From Chitinophaga sp. Ak27 (GTDB lineage: Bacteria; Bacteroidota; Bacteroidia; Chitinophagales; Chitinophagaceae), in assembly GCF_012726295.1 (NCBI RefSeq), contig NZ_JABAOB010000004.1, positions 186,001 through 250,000 on the forward strand: a DNA stretch of 64,000 nt, given 5' to 3'. The notes beneath the pieces are model-generated. The model had not been told where the DNA came from and did no database searches. It was given only the letters and a program-made list of their open reading frames with translations. Position 1 is the first letter of the stretch. The number at the start of each line of letters is the position of its first letter. A program made the translations under genes and the position numbers. Positions 33,435-41,423 of the stretch are shown here, in pieces.

Positions 33435-34469
33435 ATGATTTGGCAGACAGCACAGATAATTCAGCAAACCGCAAACACGGTCACCATTATATTTGATACG
33501 CAGGGCGAGCCCTTCTACTATAAACCAGGACAATTTATCCAGCTGACTTTAACGATCAACGGCATGCCCGTTACCCGTTCGTACTCGCTGAGCGCCGTAC
33601 CGGGCGGGCATCCTGCCATTACCATAAAGCGGGTGCCAGGTGGTGTAATGAGTAACTATATCCTTGATCATGCCAGCCAGATCCGGCAGTGGCAGGTAGC
33701 CGGTCCACATGGCAGCTTTACCCCCACAGCGGCTACTTACCAGGCCCGGCATGTAGTACTGCTGGCCGGTGGAAGCGGTATCACCCCTCTGTATACCATT
33801 GCCTGTTCCCTATTAGAAGAAGCGCCGGATACCCATATTACCATTATATATGCCAGCCGGAGCACGGATGAAATCATTTTCAGCAAAGAGCTGGACGCAT
33901 GTCAGGAACGCTACCCTCAACGACTATACGTATTTCATGCCTTGTCTGCCGCCGCGGAGGTCAATACAACCAGTCATCTGAAAGGACGGCTTAGTAAGCT
34001 CGTTACCCGTAAATTGATTCAGCAGGCAGTGACCAGCCCACTGGACCAGGCACACTATTTTATTTGCGGCCCCGAAGGACTAATGACCATGCACCAGGAA
34101 ATGCTGACAGCCCTGCAAGTACCAACTGATAATATTTTCATGGAATGGTTCGCTCCCGGGGCAACAGACAATAACGCCGCGCTCCCCGGCGAGGAACAGG
34201 AAGTATTGTTGCATTTCTTCGAACAAACCAACCTGCTGGACGTAGATGCCGGGCAAACAATTCTCCAGGCAGCTCTCGACGACCGGATTCCACTTCCTTA
34301 CTCCTGTCGGGGCGGAACCTGTGGCATCTGCTCAGCTAAACTCACCTCCGGTAAAGTAACCATGCGGCAGAACTATGCATTGCGACCTTCCGATATCGCC
34401 AACGGCATGATATTACTGTGTCAGAGCTATCCACTTACGGCCGATGTAACAGTGGTAGTGGGAGAGTAG
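33435..34469 (+). CDS. Ferredoxin reductase/oxygenase reductase-like flavoprotein with C-terminal 2Fe-2S domain
   Basis: A 344-residue hybrid reductase of the PaaE/HmpA-like layout. FAD domain: RSYSLS (residues 48-53). NAD(P)H domain: VLLAGGSGITPLY (about 110-123). C-terminal plant-type ferredoxin: Cys291, Cys296, Cys299, Cys329 (CRGGTCGIC...LLCQSYP). It moves electrons from NAD(P)H through FAD to the 2Fe-2S centre and on to a partner, often an oxygenase, but no oxygenase gene is adjacent. It follows the AraC-HMA regulator after a control region containing a palindrome and tandem hairpin repeat, so it is probably under that regulator. Confidence 0.93.
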   Translation: MIWQTAQIIQQTANTVTIIFDTQGEPFYYKPGQFIQLTLTINGMPVTRSYSLSAVPGGHPAITIKRVPGGVMSNYILDHASQIRQWQVAGPHGSFTPTAATYQARHVVLLAGGSGITPLYTIACSLLEEAPDTHITIIYASRSTDEIIFSKELDACQERYPQRLYVFHALSAAAEVNTTSHLKGRLSKLVTRKLIQQAVTSPLDQAHYFICGPEGLMTMHQEMLTALQVPTDNIFMEWFAPGATDNNAALPGEEQEVLLHFFEQTNLLDVDAGQTILQAALDDRIPLPYSCRGGTCGICSAKLTSGKVTMRQNYALRPSDIANGMILLCQSYPLTADVTVVVGE

Positions 34470-34539
34470 CGAACAATGAAGCGGAACATACAGGGAAGAC
34501 GATTTATGCCTATATTGAGCGTAATATGAACGTTACTAT

Positions 34540-35343
34540 ATGAAATGGACCTGTCAATCCCTGCTGGCTTTATTAACGGCAACAACCTCACTTACCGCGC
34601 ATGCACAACAGCCAATGGAATGGCCCGGGGGAAAAAAAGCGGCAATCGTGCTGACTTATGATGACGCCCTGGCTTCACAGTTAAACGTGGCTATTCCCCA
34701 GCTCCGAAAGTTTAAATTAACCGGCACCTTCTTCCTTACAGGCAATATAACAGAAGATCAGATGCTGCAATGGCGTAAGGCTGCCGACGATGGCATGGAG
34801 CTGGCCAACCATAGTTTGTACCATCCTTGTAGCGAACAGATATATCCCAATGCCCGGCAATACTATACCGAAAATTACGACGTCAACACGATGATAAAAG
34901 AGGTGGGGATGATGAACAAACTGCTTTTCGGCATAGATGGCAAACGGCAACGCACCTACGCCTTTCCCTGCAGCCAGTCGGTGGTAGGTGGGGTAGACTA
35001 TACCCCGGCATTGCAACAATCGGGGCTGGTGAAATACGCACGCAGCGGGGGCGACAGTACCGCCATCATCACCCGTTTCGATACGCTCCACCTGTATAAA
35101 GTACCCAGCTGGCCGGTGAGCTATCAACCTACGGGAGAAAGATTAATTGACTTTGCCACCCGTACGCTACAGGAAAATGGCCTCGGTATTTTCATGTTTC
35201 ACGGTGTAGGGGGCGATTATATTACAACTTCCGGGGAAGCGCACGAGCAACTATTGGCCTGGCTGGCAGCCCATCGCGAGGAACTGTGGGTGGCCACCTT
35301 CCAGGAAGTGATGGACTACATCACACATGCGCCCAAAAGATAA
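34540..35343 (+). CDS. Exported polysaccharide deacetylase (NodB/CE4 family)
   Basis: A 267-residue protein with a signal peptide (LLALLTATTSLTAHAQ) and a NodB homology domain. Catalytic and metal residues are visible: Asp41-Asp42 in VLTYDDA and His91/His95 in NHSLYHP, plus the late histidine in GIFMFHGVGGD. These enzymes remove acetyl groups from N-acetylated or O-acetylated glycans in the periplasm or outside. It is separated by 70 bp from the reductase and by 69 bp from the membrane protein gene, so co-transcription is possible but no functional link is evident. Confidence 0.9.
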   Translation: MKWTCQSLLALLTATTSLTAHAQQPMEWPGGKKAAIVLTYDDALASQLNVAIPQLRKFKLTGTFFLTGNITEDQMLQWRKAADDGMELANHSLYHPCSEQIYPNARQYYTENYDVNTMIKEVGMMNKLLFGIDGKRQRTYAFPCSQSVVGGVDYTPALQQSGLVKYARSGGDSTAIITRFDTLHLYKVPSWPVSYQPTGERLIDFATRTLQENGLGIFMFHGVGGDYITTSGEAHEQLLAWLAAHREELWVATFQEVMDYITHAPKR

Positions 35344-35412
35344 CAAAGCTATCATACCGTAAATTAGATTAGTCAGCTATCCTTCCATTATCTTTGATCA
35401 TAAAACGAGTGT

Positions 35413-36381
35413 ATGACTGGATTTTGGCGTTATTTCTGGATGCTCTACATGCTTTTCTTCGCGGTGCCATTCCCGATGATTATCTATTACGCCTCCACTT
35501 ATGGAAAGGAATCACCGGATACGGCGCCCTGGCTGGCCCTTAGCTGGCTGGCATTATCAGTGGTGCTATGGGCATTAGTGCTGGGCCGGTTAGCCCGGAG
35601 ATGGATCGTGCAACCCTTCATTGTGAAAAAGAATTTTGCCCGCCTGGCAAAAGCCGGCGTGCGGAAAGCAGGACGCATACTGGAAAGTAAAATGCTAAAA
35701 ACAAGCAGCGGTGGCGCTGAAGCGAGGAAGATCACGTTTTCCTTTACCAATTTTGCAGGTACCCCTATTACAGAAGATATGGAGCTGACCGATACACAGC
35801 CAGCACTGAGACGATATGAAAACGGGAAAACAATAACGTTGCTGGTAGATGATACCCTTCGTTCTATTCCCGTCATTTGCCTGGAAGACATGAAAATAGG
35901 CGTCAAAATATCCCGCATGCTTTGGTTGGGTATTACCTGGTGTATCATCACAGCAGCAGTTATCTACTATTACCAGTTTTCTTATTTGTCGGAAAACGGA
36001 GGCGCCGGCTGGCGTTTTCTGCGCTTCTATCATCCGCTGGTATTATGCCCGCTTATACTGCTGGCGGAAATCTTCTTTTTTACTAAGCTGTTGCGGTTCA
36101 TAGGAGGAAAACCCTCCGACCTGTTGCGCACCAAGTACTACGGTATTCGCACCGATGCGGAAATTGTGTCTGCCAATCAAACCGGTACCTACATCAACGA
36201 ACAACCACAGATCCGCTTTGAATTGCGCTTCCAGGATAGCAGTGGCCGTACACATACCGCTACCCTGAAGAAAGTAATTTCCCTGCTGGACCTCGGGATT
36301 ACCAAACAGTCGTCCATACCTGTTTTTTACCAGAAAGAGCACCCCGAAAAAATTGCTTTTGCCAGTGACCTGGAGGATTAA
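35413..36381 (+). CDS. Four-helix membrane protein, DUF3592-like
   Basis: A 322-residue protein with two N-terminal helices (FWMLYMLFFAVPFPMIIYY; ALSWLALSVVLWALVLG), a soluble segment of about 110 residues, two more helices (LWLGITWCIITAAVIYYY; LVLCPLILLAEIFFF) and a C-terminal soluble domain with RTDAEIVSANQTGTYI...QIRFELRFQD...VFYQKEHPEKIAFA, the pattern of DUF3592-type SHOCT-like beta domains in which a small barrel follows the helices. Two similar beta segments (85-140 and 240-315) suggest an internal duplication. Function unknown. It is directly upstream of the lipoprotein gene. Confidence 0.75.
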   Translation: MTGFWRYFWMLYMLFFAVPFPMIIYYASTYGKESPDTAPWLALSWLALSVVLWALVLGRLARRWIVQPFIVKKNFARLAKAGVRKAGRILESKMLKTSSGGAEARKITFSFTNFAGTPITEDMELTDTQPALRRYENGKTITLLVDDTLRSIPVICLEDMKIGVKISRMLWLGITWCIITAAVIYYYQFSYLSENGGAGWRFLRFYHPLVLCPLILLAEIFFFTKLLRFIGGKPSDLLRTKYYGIRTDAEIVSANQTGTYINEQPQIRFELRFQDSSGRTHTATLKKVISLLDLGITKQSSIPVFYQKEHPEKIAFASDLED

Positions 36382-36391
36382 AATTATTTTT

Positions 36392-37069
36392 ATGGAGATG
36401 AATATGCGATATTTCCTGGCGGCAGCCCTAATCATGGGAAGCATGTCCTGTAAGCCACTTCGCCAGTCTATTCACGATACCCTGTATGGGAGTCCCGCCG
36501 CGGGTCAAACCAGCGACAACACCACCCAGGTGGAGCAGCACAGTAGTACTACCATCACCGTGAGTAGCAGCAGCCACACGGTACACAGCCCATCGGAAGG
36601 TAATTTCCTGCGAAATACCTCTGCCCTGGCTGCGGCAGAAAATGCCCTGCGAAATTTGCCAGCGTTTGCCGGTAAACAAATCGCCGCTTATGAAGCCATT
36701 CACTTTTATGACGACGGAAGAATTAACCTGGAGCTGCAACACCCCACCAGGACCGACTATATCGATGCTTATCGTTTCAATAGGGGAAGCTGGCAGCAAC
36801 CAGCACCCGTACAATTGTCCGTACACGACGATATCAAAGCAGGCCTGGTAAACCTGGATAAAGTACATTTTGCTACCGTGGCTAACATCTACAATAACTA
36901 CCGGCTGAAGGCCGACAGTATCGAAGGCGTGGCGCCCCTCAAACATATCTATGCCATTATCAGGGGAGATAGTATCACCTGGTATCCCCGCTCCATCAGC
37001 GGTAGCCGGGAACGCTATTTTATCAGCTTTACCGCTGCCGGGAATATTGACCGCTTCTACCGGGAATAA
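36392..37069 (+). CDS. Hypothetical lipoprotein or secreted protein
   Basis: From ATG 36392 the protein has 225 residues. A short signal (YFLAAALIMGSMSCK) has a cysteine at about residue 20, fitting the loose lipobox of Bacteroidota. A Thr/Ser/Gln-rich spacer (about 40-75) leads to a folded domain with ALRNLPAFAGKQIAAYEAIHFYDDG and repeated YRFNRGSWQQPAPVQL and YNNYRLKADSIEG segments. No family recognised. It starts 10 bp after the membrane protein gene, so the two are likely an operon acting at the envelope. Confidence 0.75.
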   Translation: MEMNMRYFLAAALIMGSMSCKPLRQSIHDTLYGSPAAGQTSDNTTQVEQHSSTTITVSSSSHTVHSPSEGNFLRNTSALAAAENALRNLPAFAGKQIAAYEAIHFYDDGRINLELQHPTRTDYIDAYRFNRGSWQQPAPVQLSVHDDIKAGLVNLDKVHFATVANIYNNYRLKADSIEGVAPLKHIYAIIRGDSITWYPRSISGSRERYFISFTAAGNIDRFYRE

Positions 37070-37148
37070 TCAAAAAGAAATAAATTATTATAATAAATTA
37101 TATATCTTTCTGCACTTCAGAGCGGTCATTAAAATCTGACGAATAAAT

Positions 37149-37857
37149 ATGGACAACATCAAATGGGGAATTATCGGGTGTGGAGATGTAACAGAGGTAA
37201 AAAGCGGACCGGCATTTAACAAAGTACCCAATTCATCCCTGGTAGCGGTTATGCGCCGGGATGCCACCAAAGCGGAAGACTATGCCCGCAGGCATGGCGT
37301 ACCTAAGTGGTACGACAACGCCGAAGCACTCATCAACGATCCTGCTGTAAATGCGGTGTACATTGCCACACCTCCGCTCCAGCACGAGGAGTACACCCTG
37401 CAATGCATACAAGCCCGAAAACCAGTGTATGTGGAAAAGCCGATGACGCTGAACACAGAATCGGCATACCGCATGCAGGAAGCAGCCATACGGCACAATG
37501 TAAAATTAACCATTGCACATTACCGGAGGGCACAGCCTATGTTCCGGAAAATAAAAGCATTGCTCGAGGAAAAAGCCATTGGCGATATTCGTTTTGTATC
37601 CCTGCAAATGCTGCAACCACCCGTGTCACCGGAAGCTAACTGGCGGGTAGATCCTGCCGTATCCGGGGGAGGGCTCTTTCATGACCTGGCTCCTCACCAG
37701 CTGGACCTCATGACTTGGTTTTTTGGAAGAGCCAGGAGCGCTACCGGGATTGCCAGGAACCAGGCCAAAATGTACCGGGCCGTGTTCTGCTGAAGAAGCT
37801 ATCCTTTCTATGCAATTGATGGATAGTTTTACGAAGAAGGATAAAATGATTTTCTGA
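37149..37857 (+). pseudogene. Gfo/Idh/MocA oxidoreductase with internal deletion and frameshift
   Basis: The first frame (37149-37793) gives a normal N-terminal Rossmann domain (WGIIGCGDVTEV; YVEKPM) and the start of the C-terminal domain (GGGLFHDLAPHQLDLMTWFFG), then stops after KMYRAVFC at 214 codons. The +1 frame from 37783 continues CSAEEAILSMQLMDSFTKK to a TGA at 37855-37857, which is the expected C-terminal helix of this family (the usual PCSxEEA end). About 95-100 residues between are absent. So an internal deletion of roughly 290-300 bp joined two frames. The sugar-phosphate-like substrate pocket is lost; function is unlikely. Confidence 0.8.
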
Positions 37858-37879
37858 TGGCCCGGTTTTCAGGAACAAC

Positions 37880-37920
37880 CGGCGTCTTATTTTCCTACGA
37901 AGTCGGAAAATAAGACGCCG
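37880..37920. repeat. Perfect 16-bp inverted repeat upstream of the isoprenoid/rSAM cluster
   Basis: CGGCGTCTTATTTTCC (37880-37895) and GGAAAATAAGACGCCG (37905-37920) pair perfectly around a 9-nt loop. There is no T-run after it on either strand, though the stem contains TTATTTT. A smaller inversion CCGGTT/AACCGG (37862-37883) overlaps its left edge. It may be the transcript end of the preceding (pseudo)gene or a protein-binding palindrome. Confidence 0.6.
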
Positions 37921-37954
37921 ATCAACAATTACTTTAAATAATCCTCTTTTATAT

Positions 37955-37962
37955 TATATTTG
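37955..37962 (+). promoter_or_regulatory. Bacteroidota-type -7 element for the isoprenoid/rSAM cluster
   Basis: TATATTTG matches the TAnnTTTG consensus exactly, 61 bp before the start codon at 38024. No good -33 TTG is seen at the usual distance, so strength is uncertain. Confidence 0.5.
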
Positions 37963-38023
37963 GAAATATAGTTTTACCTACAACCATTATCGTTACACTA
38001 ACTATTTCGTTTTTTATTCTATT

Positions 38024-39037
38024 ATGTATTTTGTCAGGTTCGGGGCAAGCATCTGTTACCAGTTGTATCAAATTATGTCTGTCCGCAGGCAGGAAGAAAA
38101 ATGGGCGACTAATTATCTCAGACGCCTGGAAAGTTTCTTTGGCGGCCAATTGGATCCAGCTTCCTTTCGTAAAATCGTCAATAGCTACAGTATTTATATC
38201 CCCATGATCTGTGATGCCTTTATGGGACTCCGGGGAAAAAAAACTTCCGCAGAAGAGAAAGAACGTATGCTGTTATATTTTATTTGCAGCACCCTGTTCG
38301 ACGATTTCTGCGACAAGCGGGAGCTGTTGCCTGCGCAGCTGGAAGCCATTGCCGCCGGGGACGGGCAATACCAGCCTACCCGGATGGAGGAACGGATGTT
38401 TATTCATGCCAACCTGACGCTGAGGGACTTTGTTCCTGATAAATCCTATTATGATGAGGTAGTCCGGGCCGTTATACAAGCCCAGATCGATTCAGATAAA
38501 CAATTTGATCCGGCTATCAACCAGGAAGAATTAACACGCATCACCCTGGGCAAAGGCGGCTATTCTGTGCTGCTTTGCCATTTTTATTTTGACGCCCCGG
38601 CCTGTGCTATAGAACAGGCTTGCTGGTACCGCCTTGGTGGCATTATCCAGCTAACAAACGACTTGTTCGATATTCATAAAGACCTGGAGCAGGGATCGGT
38701 TACTTTACCCAATCGGATGATGAGTGCTTATGAGTTTTCCGATTACTTTATGGAAGAAGTTACAGCCATCGAAAAAGCGATCACTATGCTGCCGTATGAC
38801 ACCTCAAAACGGCAGGATTTCCTATCGGGCGTCATGGGCATCTGCTCATTTGGGAGCCTGGCCCTGCACCGGCTCCGGGAGCTACAGGGACAGGAAGAAC
38901 GCTTGCCCAACCTGCGCCAGCTGCCCAGAAAAGCGCTGGTAGTTGATATGGAACAAGCAACCAATATCTGGTATTGTATCAAATTCACTTACCAAAAAAC
39001 GAAGGCCTGGCAACTATCGGTAGCAGCGGCTAATTAA
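38024..39037 (+). CDS. Class I isoprenoid-synthase-like protein
   Basis: A 337-residue all-helical protein. It has the metal-binding DDxxD motif as DDFCD (residues 93-97) and a second motif NDLFDIHKD (212-220) inside GGIIQLTNDLFDI...LEQGSVTLP, which resembles the second Asp-rich signature of squalene/phytoene synthases and the NSE triad of terpene cyclases, with Asp in place of the usual Ser/Thr and Glu. This suggests ionisation of a prenyl diphosphate, either coupling or cyclisation. No signal or membrane anchor. First gene of a five-gene plus-strand cluster with micropeptide, radical SAM enzyme, oxidoreductase and methyltransferase. An internal start at 38075 is possible. The exact reaction is unknown. 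Confidence 0.8.
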   Translation: MYFVRFGASICYQLYQIMSVRRQEEKWATNYLRRLESFFGGQLDPASFRKIVNSYSIYIPMICDAFMGLRGKKTSAEEKERMLLYFICSTLFDDFCDKRELLPAQLEAIAAGDGQYQPTRMEERMFIHANLTLRDFVPDKSYYDEVVRAVIQAQIDSDKQFDPAINQEELTRITLGKGGYSVLLCHFYFDAPACAIEQACWYRLGGIIQLTNDLFDIHKDLEQGSVTLPNRMMSAYEFSDYFMEEVTAIEKAITMLPYDTSKRQDFLSGVMGICSFGSLALHRLRELQGQEERLPNLRQLPRKALVVDMEQATNIWYCIKFTYQKTKAWQLSVAAAN

Positions 39038-39124
39038 TAACGGATTACCATCTTTCCCAAAAAATATTTTCCCGCACATAAGGGTATTTTTTCAGTAGCG
39101 TGTATTAGCTCCAAATTATCATAC

Positions 39125-39241
39125 ATGCAATACGAAGAAGACGAAATGAACCAGCAGCTGACCAGGCTGCTGGCCTACCTGGTTTTGCCCGCATTGGGCC
39201 TCATTTCCATCGCCATTATACTACTGATCATTTTATTATAA
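39125..39241 (+). CDS. 38-residue membrane micropeptide between the isoprenoid-synthase-like and radical SAM genes
   Basis: ATG 39125 to TAA 39241 encodes 38 residues: an acidic, polar head (MQYEEDEMNQQLTRLL) and one long hydrophobic helix (YLVLPALGLISIAIILLIIL). The stop is 9 bp before the ATG of the radical SAM gene, and the 87-bp gap upstream is otherwise empty, so it sits as a proper operon member. It may be a membrane anchor or small subunit of the pathway enzymes, or less likely a substrate peptide: it lacks Cys, Ser/Thr-rich core or leader cleavage signals typical of ribosomally made modified peptides. It has never, to my knowledge, been described. Confidence 0.5.
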   Translation: MQYEEDEMNQQLTRLLAYLVLPALGLISIAIILLIILL

Positions 39242-39250
39242 CGCCGGACC

Positions 39251-40357
39251 ATGTATAAAACTTCTGATTATCTCTCCAGGGGGAGCCGCTTTGTACGTAA
39301 CCAGTTGTACCCTTCCCGAAAGGTACTGTCTACGCTGATGATATACGCTACCGATCTTTGTAACTCCCGTTGCAAACATTGCCTGATATGGGCCAAACGC
39401 CCAGTGGCCTATCTCTCTAAAGAAAAAATTATAGACATCATGCAAAGCAGCTGTATCAGTGCTGCTACCACCGTGGGACTGGAAGGCGGCGAATTCCTGC
39501 TGCACCCGGAAGCCTTTGAGATACTGGAATGGTTCCATCAGCACCATCCCAATTTCGATTTGTTGTCCAACTGCCTGCAGCCGGAAAAAGTGATCCGGGC
39601 AGTGCAACAGTTTCCTCCCAAACGCTTATTTATTTCACTGGATGGTACCCGTGAGTCTTATAGGTATATGCGGGGCAAAGATGGATACGACAAGGTATTA
39701 ACCGTTATTGAAGCCCTGCATAGTACCTGCAATATCTCTGTGATGTTTACCCTTTCTCCTTATAATAGTTTTGGTGACCTGCAACACGTGATGGATGTAT
39801 GTACCCGCTATGGGATTGACTTGAGGGTAGGTATTTACAATAACATCTCTTATTTCGACACCGTGGAAAAAGCCCATGAACAAGGCTCCCGGTCTGCGGC
39901 AGCAGCCGGCTATGAAATACCGCCGGAAATTATTCAGCAGCTGGGGAATTTCGAAGAGAACCTGGACTTCCTGTTACTTTATAAATATTGGCAACGGGGC
40001 GAGCTGAAGCTCCCTTGTTATTCTATCTTCGATAGTGTGGTGGTACTCCCTAACGGCGATGTACCCATTTGTCAGAACCTGGACCTGAAGCTGGGCAACA
40101 TCCATGAAAAAAGCCTGGATACTATCTACAATGAGGCCGCGACGATAGCCTTACAGAAAAAACATTGCCGTGATTGTAATGGCTGCTGGATCAACTTTCA
40201 CCGGAAGTATGATGTTACCCTGTTCCGACAGGCGGAACAACTGGCCGGAGCCAGCATCACCGCGGCGGTATTAGGCAATTACCAATGGAATGAACAACGG
40301 GAACGCTTTAAAACAGTGATATCGAAATATGATAGGATCCCTGGCAGCGCGGTATAA
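39251..40357 (+). CDS. Radical SAM enzyme with SPASM-like C-terminus
   Basis: A 368-residue radical SAM protein. The cluster motif CxxxCxxC is CNSRCKHC (Cys37, Cys41, Cys44), followed by GLEGGEFLLHPE (the GGE SAM-contact motif, about residues 76-87). The C-terminus has auxiliary-cluster cysteines Cys256, Cys274, Cys306, Cys309, Cys312 (LPCYSIF; LPNGDVPICQN; HCRDCNGC), the pattern of SPASM/twitch enzymes that modify peptides, sugars or lipids. Context with an isoprenoid-synthase-like protein recalls, by analogy only, hopanoid-modifying radical SAM enzymes. It overlaps the next gene by 29 bp, implying coupled translation. Confidence 0.9.
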   Translation: MYKTSDYLSRGSRFVRNQLYPSRKVLSTLMIYATDLCNSRCKHCLIWAKRPVAYLSKEKIIDIMQSSCISAATTVGLEGGEFLLHPEAFEILEWFHQHHPNFDLLSNCLQPEKVIRAVQQFPPKRLFISLDGTRESYRYMRGKDGYDKVLTVIEALHSTCNISVMFTLSPYNSFGDLQHVMDVCTRYGIDLRVGIYNNISYFDTVEKAHEQGSRSAAAAGYEIPPEIIQQLGNFEENLDFLLLYKYWQRGELKLPCYSIFDSVVVLPNGDVPICQNLDLKLGNIHEKSLDTIYNEAATIALQKKHCRDCNGCWINFHRKYDVTLFRQAEQLAGASITAAVLGNYQWNEQRERFKTVISKYDRIPGSAV

Positions 40358-41372
40358 AAACTGGCGAAGGAAAAAGGTAATGGATGCCCTGGCGGCGCCA
40401 TTGCCGGGATGCAACTTTGCATTTATAGGAATAGGGCAGCATAGCCTCGATAACCTGTACCCGGTATTATTACGTTTAGGCGTGCCAGTAAGATACATTT
40501 ACTCCCGGCAGCTGCCGCTGGCACAGCAGGCCGCACGCATGTTTCCTGCTTGCACAGGGATCAATGACCTGTCGGTCATCTTACAGGACGACACCATTAA
40601 AGGCGTATTCATTTGCACCAAAAATGAATACCAGTTACCCGTGGTGAAAGCCTGCCTGGATCAGGGAAAATATGTTTTCGTGGAAAAGCCGGGGGTAACC
40701 AGCTACGCAGGCTGGCAGGAATTGATGACACATCGCCATGCCAGCCGCTGTATGATCGCCTTTAACAAACGATTCAACCCCGTGAACGCACAGTTCCAAA
40801 AGGATTTCAATAAGGCATTCAGCTACCAGGCACGCTATGTTACAGGTCCTTATCCGGAAGGCAATGCTGTGATGGAGTTGTTTTGCCACCCGGTAGATAA
40901 TGTACTGCAGCTCTTCGGACCGGTAAAGGAATATTATTTCACGGTGCAGCAGGTCAATGGTGGGGTACAGGTGCAGTTGTTACTCCAGCATGCCAGGGTA
41001 ACCGGTACCATGGAGCTATCTACTTGTTACGCCTGGTCGTCTTTCACGGACCAGCTGCAATGTGTAACGCCAACACGGCATGTCGCTATCGACTATCCGG
41101 GGACATTTGTGGTACAGGAGCTGGGTTATCGCCCCGGTGGAATCCCGGTAGATAAAATTTTAAAACGAACGGGGCGTGTGCAGGTAAGTAATGCTGCCGG
41201 TGCAGTGCCAGTGGCTGCCAACAATAGTATCTGGCAACATGGCTATTATCGCGAAGTTGCCTGTTTTGTGGAGGCTGTACAGCAGGGGAAATCGCCCCTG
41301 GAGGCAAGGCCGGATACTTTTGAAGGTACCTTCCGTTTATTGGAGGCTGTTTCGCAAGGCTTGGGGAAGTAA
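40329..41372 (+). CDS. Gfo/Idh/MocA-like oxidoreductase
   Basis: A 347-residue protein. After a basic N-terminus (RYKNWRRKKV) comes a Rossmann domain starting NFAFIGIGQHSLDNL (about residues 28-42), then GVFICTKNEYQLPVV and the catalytic-type FVEKPGVTS (about 117-125). The C-terminal alpha/beta domain has AFNKRFNPV and FCHPVDNVLQLFG, where the His-Pro-x-Asp lies at the family's usual catalytic His/Asp site. It would oxidise or reduce a hydroxyl with NAD(P). It overlaps the radical SAM gene by 29 bp and precedes the methyltransferase by 51 bp. Confidence 0.88.
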   Translation: MIGSLAARYKNWRRKKVMDALAAPLPGCNFAFIGIGQHSLDNLYPVLLRLGVPVRYIYSRQLPLAQQAARMFPACTGINDLSVILQDDTIKGVFICTKNEYQLPVVKACLDQGKYVFVEKPGVTSYAGWQELMTHRHASRCMIAFNKRFNPVNAQFQKDFNKAFSYQARYVTGPYPEGNAVMELFCHPVDNVLQLFGPVKEYYFTVQQVNGGVQVQLLLQHARVTGTMELSTCYAWSSFTDQLQCVTPTRHVAIDYPGTFVVQELGYRPGGIPVDKILKRTGRVQVSNAAGAVPVAANNSIWQHGYYREVACFVEAVQQGKSPLEARPDTFEGTFRLLEAVSQGLGK

Positions 41373-41423
41373 ATAGAAATTATGTAAATTGTAGCACCGG
41401 ATTTTATTAAAACCGGTCCCCGA

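Noticed and set aside
39125..39241. Micropeptide as a classic modified-peptide precursor
   Set aside because: No cleavage motif, no Cys/Ser/Thr-rich core, mostly a single hydrophobic helix; kept as an unexplained small membrane protein.
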